A stretch of DNA of 22,742 nt, taken from Penaeus vannamei. Lineage: Eukaryota; Arthropoda; Malacostraca; Decapoda; Penaeidae. The notes under the pieces were generated by a model, which searched no databases, was not told the origin of the DNA, and saw only the letters and a list, made by a program, of their open reading frames with translations. Location of the stretch: the NCBI RefSeq assembly GCF_042767895.1, contig NC_091582.1, positions 28,571,734 through 28,594,475 on the forward strand. Reading direction: 5' to 3'. The position numbers were made by a program, and so were the translations under genes. Shown here in pieces: positions 1-8,784 of the stretch. Each line of letters begins with the position of its first letter. Position 1 is the stretch's first letter.

Positions 1-1329
1 AATGGGCGAGAGAACGAGGAGAGAATGAGCGAGAGAACGAGGAGAGAATGAGCGAGAGAACGAGGAGAGAATGAGCGAGAGAACGAGGAGAGAATGAGCG
101 AGAGAACGAGGAGAGAATGAACGAGAGAACGAGGAGGGAATGAGCGAGAGAACGAGGAGAGAATGAGCGAGAGAACGAGGAGAGAATGAGCGAGAGAACG
201 AGGAGAGAATGAGCGAGAGAACGAGGAGAGAATGAGCGAGAGAACGAGGAGAGAATGAGCGAGAGAACGAGGAGAGAATGAGCGAGAGAACGAGGAGAGA
301 ATGAGCGAGAGAACGAGAAGAGAATGAGCGAGAGAACGAGGAGAGAATGAGCGAGAGAACGAGGAGAGAATGAGCGAGAGAACGAGGAGAGAATGAGCGA
401 GAGAACGAGGAGAGAATGAGCGAGAGAACGAGGAGAGAATGAGCGAGAGAACGAGGAGAGAATGAGCGAGAGAACGAGGAGAGAATGAGCGAAAGAACGA
501 GGAGAGAATGGGCGAGAGAACGAGGAGAGAATGGGCGAGAGAACGAGGAGAGAATGAGCGAGAGAACGAGGAGAGAATGATCGAGAGAACGAGGAGAGAA
601 TGAGCGAGAGAACGAGGAGAGAATGAGCGAGAGAACGAGGAGAGAATGAGCGAGAGAACGAGGAGAGAATGAGCGAGAGAACGAGGAGAGAATGAGCGAG
701 AGAACGAGGAGAGAATGAGCGAGAGAACGAGGAGAGAATGAGCGAGAGAACGAGGAGAGAATGAACGAGAGAACGAGGAGAGAATGAGCGAGAGAACGAG
801 GAGAGAACGAGGAGAGAATGAGCGAGAGAACGAGGAGAGAATGAGCGAGAGAACGAGGAGAGAAAGAGCGAGAGAATGAGCGAGAGAACGAGGAGAGAAT
901 GAGCGAGAGAACGAGGAGAGAATGAGCGAGAGAACGAGGAGAGAATGAGCGAGAGAACGAGGAGAGAATGAGCGAGAGAACGAGGAGAGAATGAACGAGA
1001 GAACGAGGAGGGAATGAGCGAGAGAACGAGGAGAGAATGAGCGAGAGAACGAGGAGAGAATGAGCGAGAGAACGAGGAGAGAATGAGCGAGAGAACGAGG
1101 AGAGAATTAGCGAGAGAACGAGGAGAGAATGAGCGAGAGAACGAGGAGAGAATGAGCGAGAGAACGAGGAGAGAATGAGCGAGAGAACGAGGAGAGAATG
1201 AGCGAGAGAACGAGGAGAGAATGAGCGAGAGAACGAGGAGAGAATGAGCGAGAGAACGAGGAGAGAATGAGCGAGAGAACGAGGAGAGAATGAGCGAGAG
1301 AACGAGGAGAGAATGAGCGAGAGAACGAG
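1..1329. repeat. 23-bp purine-rich minisatellite, about 57 copies
   Basis: The unit is a 12-mer (aatgagcgagag) followed by an 11-mer (aacgaggagag), repeated almost perfectly from the first base, so the array extends beyond the window. Since 23 is not a multiple of three, any frame rotates through all phases; small ORFs here are artefacts. Point variants (tgaacgag, tgggcg, gagggaat) are scattered. The plus strand is nearly all purine with isolated C and T. Confidence 0.97.
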
Positions 1330-1521
1330 TAAGAGAACGAGTGAAAGGACGAGTAAGAGAACGAGTAAGAGAACGAGTATGAGAACGAGTAAGAGAACGA
1401 GTATGAGAACGAGTATGAGAACGAATGAGAGAACGAGTGTGAGAACGAGTGTGAGAACGAGTGAGAGAACGAGTAAGAGAACGAGTGAGAGAACGAGTGA
1501 GAGAACGAGGAGAGAACGAGT
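1323..1521. repeat. 12-bp tandem repeat at the edge of the minisatellite
   Basis: About 16 copies of a 12-mer of the form gagaacgagtNN, with the last two bases variable (aa, ga, at, gt). It continues directly from the 23-bp array and shares its gagaacgag core, so it is probably the simpler relative of the same repeat. It is open in one frame as RTS(K/M/E) repeats, which is a by-product of the 12-bp period. Confidence 0.93.
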
Positions 1522-2640
1522 CAGGGTAAGAATAGAGTAGAATCAGTAAAAGTTGATTAAAAGTATGGTAAAAAAAAATACAATCCTACGTAAAATGAAA
1601 GGCAGACATTAAAAAAAAGGAAATATTGCGTTAAAACAAAACAAAAATGAGCACCAACACTTGCTGCAACATTACTGTTAAAATATTAAAAGGAAACTTG
1701 AAAAATAAAACGTGACTTAAAAGTTAAATGAGCATCACTGGGTATATACTGTCACTTTGGCTTCGTCTGTATTTACGCCTTATCTGCCTTTATCACTGCT
1801 TATTAATGTTTCACGTCCAGCTTTAATAGTACCTAGGCAAGTAACACAACGGGGGTCAGTACAACCTGAGATTTTCCTGCTGCCGAGAGGGAGATGAAAC
1901 GCGACAAAGTCCAAGTTGACACTGTTTATTGGTTCCGTGACGTCACGGAACAATGAAACATTTTTATACATTTATAATAATAAATACAGATAAAACACAC
2001 AATGATGATAACATGATTCATAAAAACAAATGATTAATAAAAATTATGTTAAAAGCTTATCAATTGCAGAAATAAGAAAGATTAGGAATAATCGATAAAA
2101 CATTCAAATGATGATGCAGTAAAAAAATAAAACCTAAGAGATTATATAAAACATGAAAAGTAATTAAAATAATAAACAATACCTTATACCAAGACAGTAA
2201 AATGGATTAAGGAAAATAAGAACACACTTGCTAAAAATGAAAATAAAAAAAATACGTCATGGGAGTGATAGATCCTCGACTAAATTATATGAGTGTCAAA
2301 TCAAGACTTTAGGTCTTCTAAAATGTATAAAAAATAAATAAAACAGTAAAAAAAAAATATCTTCAGGGGAAGTAAAAGATGTAAAACTGAAATATAGATA
2401 AAAAAATAATAATGCAACGTCACGTCTCAATCAGAAATATAGATTTCTTAATTCGAGGGTTCACAACTGGGTTTAGAATTTAAATGAAAGAAAAACGCAA
2501 CCTAAAATACTAAACTAAAAGTGGGATCCGTAAAACCAACAACTGCAACATTAATGTAAACATGACGAGGGGAAAGAAAACGGGCTTAGGGGGAACCATA
2601 GAAGTCACGCGCAGGTGACAAGTGCGCACAGGTGTCGCAG
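1522..2640. other. AT-rich intergenic sequence, no gene seen
   Basis: This stretch is AT-rich with many short A runs and no ORF that looks coding, apart from a 63-codon minus-strand ORF at 1780-1971. That ORF contains GCTDPRCVTCLG, which faintly recalls the Cys-rich linkers of some retroelement proteins but is too short to assign. Confidence 0.6.
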
Positions 2641-2726
2641 GAAGAGTGCCAACTGGAGTGCCACGCCCTCTCGGTAATTAATACACTCCACAATATGTGC
2701 ATGTAGATAAATATATATTGAAATAC

Positions 2727-2731
<5 letters not shown>

Positions 2732-2780
<49 letters not shown>
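2732..2780. repeat. (AT)n microsatellite
   Basis: About 24 perfect AT dinucleotides, directly adjoining the dispersed repeat at 2783-2872. The array is the tail of that repeat when read on the minus strand. Confidence 0.97.
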
Positions 2781-2782
<2 letters not shown>

Positions 2783-2783
<1 letters not shown>

Positions 2784-2872
2784 TATATGTACACCCAAAA
2801 ACAAAGCGTTTTCGCCTCGGCTTTGAGAGATCTTCCTCTTTTTGCCCTGAAAGGTGGCCCAAGTTCAAAGAA
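2783..2872 (-). repeat. Dispersed repeat with (AT)n tail, copy 1
   Basis: On the minus strand this reads GGGCCACCTTTCAGGGCAAA, then AAGATCTC, a short variable part, AACGCTTTG, and TTTTTGGGTGTACATATAT running into the AT array. The same order of blocks occurs on the plus strand at 4352-4440. The element is diverged and of unknown class; a SINE-like or microsatellite-seeding element is possible. Confidence 0.6.
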
Positions 2873-3012
2873 CCTGGACACAGAAAAGGGGGGGGGGGGT
2901 GATTTAGATTCGCAAGGCAAAGCAAGGAGTGAGTGTTCGGCTATGTTTCAGCCCCATCTTATCGAGGCCAGTGTCTGCACCCCCCCCCCTCTCTCCCTCT
3001 AACCCCCCCTGG

Positions 3013-3014
<2 letters not shown>

Positions 3015-3055
<41 letters not shown>
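3015..3055. repeat. (TC)n(AC)n compound microsatellite
   Basis: About ten TC dinucleotides switch directly to about ten AC dinucleotides. Short homopolymers lie nearby: a G run at about 2889-2899 and C runs near 2980-2990 and 3003-3008. Confidence 0.95.
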
Positions 3056-3056
<1 letters not shown>

Positions 3057-3489
3057 TACGCACTGTGGGTAATATTTGTGGGTGTGAATAATGTATCGCC
3101 TCAAATAGTGCCTCTTGGGCTACCAAACATTAATAAATGGCTTTGGCCGCAAAACTTCGAGGGTAAAGGTATAGGTATCGATTCCCTTGTTTTCCTTTTA
3201 TTTCGTTTGGGTGCCTCCTACGAACCACGACCTCCATTCGCGTTCATGAATCGCGAAGCACGGTTTGGTTGGAGTCAACTTAAGTGTGATGGGCACTTGG
3301 CTCCGCCCCTCGCAATCATATACTTACAGAAAGTTTTAATGTTTATTATATCAACATTAAGTTACTTTTGAGATACAAATTGATTTAAAGTGCATCGTCC
3401 GTCAACCTAATTTATTATATCATTTCTGAAACTGTTGGTCAAAATGAATGATGTAAAATGAAAAGCAATGAATGAGTGCAGCGGTGCAT

Positions 3490-3755
3490 TAATGTAATGA
3501 TGGTGGGGTATATAAGATGCAGGTGTTGCGAAACTTATACTATTAACATATCTTTTAGTACCAAATCATTAATTGACAGTCGTTAGACCTGGACAGATTG
3601 GGCACTTCCCAGCAAAGCCCTTTCCCGGTTCACGCTTGCTCACTCACCCCGCGAAAGGCTGAATAAAGCTTCACTTTACCCAAGGTTAAGGGGGTATCCC
3701 CTTTGCCTTGACTATACGCCTTTATTTGTCGTTTCAGCGGCTGGTGTCCAACACC
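3490..3755 (+). mobile_element. Possible LTR-retrotransposon remnant (LTR end with TATA box, poly(A) signal and PBS-like site)
   Basis: Signals in LTR order are a TATATAAG at 3509-3516, AATAAA at 3662-3667, a CA end at about 3735-3736, and TGGTGTCCAACA at 3742-3753, which resembles a tRNA primer-binding site because it starts with TGG, the complement of a tRNA CCA end. No gag-pol coding sequence follows and no 5' LTR boundary or target-site duplication was identified, so this is at most a solo LTR or a fragment. Confidence 0.3.
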
Positions 3756-4351
3756 TTGTCGGTGTTTCCCCTCCTCCTATATATTCAAGAAACCCATTGC
3801 TTTCGATATCCGTCTTTTACATATTAATTTCGTTATTTTGGCAATTAAATAATTGTAAACATCTGGAAATATAATGGCGTATGAACTAATGTCATATGTT
3901 TTTTTCCAAATAACATATAATTTTTTTTCCATTATATGACCTGGATCCAGGTGATATAAGACAGAGAAGTCAGAGTAGTTGCTTAGGATAATGCAGAGCC
4001 ATATATTAATTTACACCCTTCATATATGAATAAAAGATATATCCATCTGATGAATATCAATATGAATACAGTTCCAAAAATGTTTGTTTTTTTATATAGA
4101 AAATATGATAAGGAATTGAAATAAAACGATGTGATAAGATTTCTTAATAATCAATTTTCGAAATAAACGATAATTTATTTCTTAAGGCAGGTTTCCAATA
4201 TATCCACCAAATTAACAACTAAACAGGAATAAAAGCGATCCCCCTCTCTCTCTTTCTCTTCATGTATATTTCAATTTTTGCACTTCGCATGATTTCCGTA
4301 CTTTCCCACCTCCTCACATTCGAACCATCCTAACTATGCCCTAGTTGTTTG

Positions 4352-4432
4352 AAGGTGGGCCTCCTTTCAGGGCAAGAAGGGCATGATCTCACCGAGCCAG
4401 GACTGGCGAGGCGTCACCGCTTTTGTTGCTGG

Positions 4433-4440
<8 letters not shown>
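4352..4440 (+). repeat. Dispersed repeat with (AT)n tail, copy 2
   Basis: On the plus strand it reads GTGGGCCTCCTTTCAGGGCA, then ATGATCTCACCGAGCCAGG and CACCGCTTTTGTTGC, ending GGGTGTACATATAT before the AT array at 4438-4524. It matches the reverse complement of 2783-2872 block by block. Confidence 0.6.

Positions 4441-4524
<84 letters not shown>
4438..4524. repeat. (AT)n microsatellite
   Basis: About 43 AT dinucleotides without interruption, forming the tail of dispersed-repeat copy 2. Small (YI)n ORFs on both strands are artefacts. Confidence 0.97.
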
Positions 4525-4526
<2 letters not shown>

Positions 4527-4577
4527 ACGTGGAAATTGGGACGTGAAAAGAATACATCCAAATTATGTAACTACGTG

Positions 4578-4603
4578 ACACACACACACACGGGCAGACA
4601 CAT

Positions 4604-4682
<79 letters not shown>

Positions 4683-4742
4683 CACATATATATTAATATG
4701 TATATATATATGTATATGATATATATATATATATATATAAAT
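4578..4742. repeat. (CA)n and (AT)n microsatellites up to the assembly gap
   Basis: A short CA run (4578-4591) is followed by a long AT run from about 4606 that becomes irregular (tgtata, tacaca) before the gap. Confidence 0.93.
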
Positions 4743-5242
4743 NNNNNNNNNNNNNNNNNNNNNNNNNNNNNNNNNNNNNNNNNNNNNNNNNNNNNNNNNN
4801 NNNNNNNNNNNNNNNNNNNNNNNNNNNNNNNNNNNNNNNNNNNNNNNNNNNNNNNNNNNNNNNNNNNNNNNNNNNNNNNNNNNNNNNNNNNNNNNNNNNN
4901 NNNNNNNNNNNNNNNNNNNNNNNNNNNNNNNNNNNNNNNNNNNNNNNNNNNNNNNNNNNNNNNNNNNNNNNNNNNNNNNNNNNNNNNNNNNNNNNNNNNN
5001 NNNNNNNNNNNNNNNNNNNNNNNNNNNNNNNNNNNNNNNNNNNNNNNNNNNNNNNNNNNNNNNNNNNNNNNNNNNNNNNNNNNNNNNNNNNNNNNNNNNN
5101 NNNNNNNNNNNNNNNNNNNNNNNNNNNNNNNNNNNNNNNNNNNNNNNNNNNNNNNNNNNNNNNNNNNNNNNNNNNNNNNNNNNNNNNNNNNNNNNNNNNN
5201 NNNNNNNNNNNNNNNNNNNNNNNNNNNNNNNNNNNNNNNNNN
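4743..5242. other. Assembly gap, 500 N
   Basis: Exactly 500 N, which is probably a fixed-size placeholder. Both flanks are AT microsatellite, so the missing sequence may be a long AT array plus anything it contains. The terminal exon of PRPF39 could lie here. Confidence 0.98.
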
Positions 5243-5292
5243 TATATATATATATACATATAAATATATATATACATATATCATTTTAATTT

Positions 5293-5420
5293 TCTATCTA
5301 GCCTAGAACACTAAAAAATACCCTTCTATCTTGCCACAAATCCTATAAAGAATACTTTTTCATTTGACCAAGAATCCCCCCCCAAAAAATTCCATCTAGC
5401 CTAGAAAACTAAAATAAATA
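5293..5420. repeat. Short direct repeat pair downstream of PRPF39
   Basis: Two copies of about 28 bases, each with a core ATCTAGCCTAGAA, lie 99 bases apart (5293-5320 and 5392-5420). On the minus strand each starts with a T-rich stretch ending in TTTTAG or TTTTTTAG, so both also look like splice acceptors. Confidence 0.7.
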
Positions 5421-5509
5421 GCTTTCTTTTTAGCCTATGACAACTCACTCAATATGCAAAAATCTCAACAACAGAATAGTTTATGCTTAACAGATTAGCT
5501 GATACACAC

Positions 5510-5683
5510 CTGTAATCTCCTGGGTGTCTCCGCTTCCCATAGGGCTGAGGACCCTCAAAGTAAGGTCTATCTGCTGGGTGTGGCGGCCTCTCACCTGGTG
5601 GGAGGTTGTCCAGAGGCCCACCAGGAGCTCTGTAGCCTGGCAACATCATGCCAGAGCCTCCCAGGCCAGGAAGTGGAGGAGGC
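5510..5683 (-). CDS. PRPF39: PRPF39 coding exon 18 (residues 1320-1377+, proline/glycine-rich; last one found)
   Basis: The acceptor is TTCTTTAG. It encodes RPPPLPGLGGSGMMLPGYRA, then PGGPLDNLPPGERPPHPADR and PYGKRRHPGDY. A possible donor GTGTGT follows at 5509. Without splicing there, the frame reads on through CVSANLLSINYSVVEIFAY to a stop at 5451-5449, so the exon is either internal with a missing terminal exon or is itself the last coding exon. Confidence 0.8.
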
Positions 5684-8600
5684 CTAAAGAAGTTAGAGAT
5701 TGTGAGTTAAAAAAAAATAAAATAAAAAGGATGAAGCAAAAATAGAAAAGATAGGAAATAAAAACATCAAGGGAAAGACTAAACTCAAGAAAAAGGGCTT
5801 TTTCTATCATATATATCTATATCATAAAAGTAGAAACAAACTCTTTGGGTGCTAACCGTGTGAACTTGGGTGGCAGGACCCCAGGCATGACAGGTGGTGG
5901 AAGGTTAGAATGGGGCATATCTGTTGGTGGGGGAAGGCCGGAGGGAGGCATGCTCCCCGGGGCAGATGGTGGTGGCTGACTCAGGTCCGGCATCCTCCCC
6001 AGAGGTGGCAAGCCTGGACGCCGGTGCAGGTGGTCTATGCTAACCTGGAATGGCATCTTGAACTCTTCCGTCTAAAGGAAGGGGAAAAGGAGAATGTATA
6101 TTTTCACTGACTTTTGGGCAAGTTGGAAGTTCATATCTACCTGTAGATTAGTTGCACAAATACAAATTCCCAACACATGGAAAGACAACAAAAAGGAAAG
6201 GTGACACTACATTCCAACCCCATATTCATGGGATTGTTCTTCAGTAGAGATGTACCTTTTTTGTTCAACACAAACACCACAAAGTTTAATGTTAAATAGA
6301 GTTTTGTCTCATATTCTCACTGAATTTTCTTTCAGGCCAAAAAATACTGCATAACTGACTAATCATCTCAAGACCTATTGCCTTACCTTACTGTCCTTGA
6401 GGTGGTCTGGGTAACCATTGGAGACAAGCTCGTCATACTGGTGGTAAGCTGCATCCTGATGCCAACGATTCTCGTCTGACTTGCCATATCTGTAATGTGA
6501 AGAGTTCCATAAACTTTATGGCTCTGTAACTATCAATAAAAATTCATAAAACCAATTCTCATTAAACATCCATAAAACTAATCAAACTAACTTCTTTCTC
6601 AAAAATCCAATTACATCAATTATAAAAAGTCCCTTAAACCAACGAATAAGCTCACAATAAAAGAAAGTATCAAGATCCTTACCCATATCCCCCTATCTGG
6701 ACATTCAATTCCCAGGATGGAGGAACTTTGTGACAGTCAGCAGCGGCATTGTCCAGCTGTTCTACTGATGCTCCTCCACCCTGAACTACTTCCTGGGCTG
6801 TTGGCAGAGCTTGATTGGGGTCTGAGTAACCGTAGCCATATCCCTCCATTGGGGTGTAGGTGATGGCACCTGAAGAAAGAGGAAAGGGAGACTGTCAAAA
6901 CTGTGGAAGATGACTGACAGTACTGAGGAAGTCAATGAATAAAACAAAGTTGATAAAATTATTATTATTCAGATGATCCTAATAATATTTGTAGTAATGA
7001 TGGTTATGACAGGGGAAACACCACCAATTATTAAAACAACAATACCACACCAAATTTTGAAAGAGAACCCATACCATCAGCAGCAAAGTACGGAACTGGG
7101 AACTGCTGGTTAGGCTGCGCTTCAGGCACTTGCAAAGCTTGGGGATTGGCTTCTGCTGTTGTTACTTCACTCCCTATTGTAGCTGCCTCTTCATTTACAT
7201 TTGCACTGGTCTTACCATCTGAAGAAAGATTAAAATTTGAACAAAAATTAGTTTCTGACAATCATCTATTTGAGATCTGGAAAGCAGACTTTTTGCGTGT
7301 TACTTCTTACAATGTGCAGTGATAGTGTTACAGATTCTGATCTCCATTAAAATTACAATAGGAAAAAAGGCTCTTCGAAAACAGGCTTCAAGTTCAGAAC
7401 TTCAAATTCTCTGCAGTCATATTTCCCATGTAATAACTACAAGAATCTAAAAAGGCCAAGTCATATTCTTCTAAATGACAAGAAAACTGATTCATTACCT
7501 GCACCATCAGATGCATTTTCTCCAGAAGTGGTATCCTTTCCCTCACTTTTTATTGTGTCCCTTTCTTTCTTCTCCTCTTCCTCCTTTGCTTTCTTGGCAA
7601 GCTCTTCATCTACCAAGGCTTTTAGTTCCTCCATCTCCATTTGTGCCATTTTCAGTCTAAAGAATAATGTGTATAAAAAAAACTTGAGTGGGATTAAGCA
7701 TAAGGCAGTGGCATGACTTATGTTCAATTATTATGCTTCACTGAAGGATTAGTATATAAGCTTAATATAAAGAAGAATCTGACAGCTTGATACTCCCCAA
7801 AACTCATCTAACAAGCTGCATAAATAATTATATTTACTTTTAAATACAAAAGAAGAAGCTGTTAAAAAACACTCCTATCATCTTGACAAAACTTCAGATC
7901 ACTTACTCCTTAATGTCTCCGTGCTCTCTCAGGAACTCCACCCTCTTGAAAGCAAACCAGTACTTGGAGTGGACTGATAGCTCCTTTGATGCCAGGGCCA
8001 ACATCACCGATGCTAGCACACCTTGGCAGTCCAAAGGCTGGCGCTGGTAACAAATATCAAATACGTGGTGGTAAACGTGTACATTGCCTCGATCCTTCTT
8101 CAGGGCCTTACGAAGCACCACCAGTGCTCGGTCCGCCTCCAAGAGGATCTGAAAAGGTAACAGGTAGGACTGATCCTTTCTGCCTTATTTCTTATTATAT
8201 CTTGCCTTATTTCTAAATCTGACAGACTGATCTTATACCACTATATTGGTTTATACAAAACAAAGCCATGAAAAGTATTCCATTAGTATATCAGCCATGA
8301 AATGAAATATTTTAAAATTTATCTAAACATGATAGCACAATTGCAATTATTTTTCCCCTAGACTTTGCATCTACCAAGAATTATCAAAACTTTTCCTAGG
8401 ACAGGCTACATGCATATGCACAAAATCTGAAAACCCTGACTATAGTACAGCAATAAAGAGGAAGTAAAATTAGTCAAATAAAAAGAGCAACAAATATCAT
8501 CACATTTTCCTCTGCATCTAGCCTACTCACCTTGAACAGGAACCGTGCATATCTAATGGCGAGCCAAGACCTAAGGCGAGGCTCAGTGACAACCTGAGAC

Positions 8601-8749
8601 GCTTCAGCATACAACTCTTCAACGCGCTGGTAACTTTGAGCTCTGCGTTCAAGTTCTATCAGCTGCATTCTGCAAAATCAAAGAAAATTAATCTGTGCTA
8701 GCTCTCTATTTATTACAGAAAAAAAGTGCACATAACATACTCAAATTAC

Positions 8750-8784
<35 letters not shown>

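Noticed and set aside
1..1521. CRISPR-like array
   Set aside because: The repeats are contiguous and have no unique spacers, and the genome is animal.
1313..1540. 75-codon plus-strand ORF with RTSK/RTSM repeats
   Set aside because: It is the 12-bp repeat translated; there is no non-repeat sequence with coding character.
1780..1971. 63-codon minus-strand ORF with GCTDPRCVTCLG, considered as a fragment of a Penelope-like or other retroelement protein
   Set aside because: The resemblance is limited to a few Cys residues. There is no RT or endonuclease motif near it. A protein search of the translated region would decide; a hit to retroelement proteins over more than 40 residues would revive it.
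3078..3371. 97-codon plus-strand ORF in the unique sequence after the TC/AC microsatellite
   Set aside because: No recognisable domain, no splice-site context and no similarity by eye to any family; probably a chance ORF.
4349..5306. ORFs with YIYI repeats crossing the gap
   Set aside because: They are AT microsatellite and N characters, not sequence.
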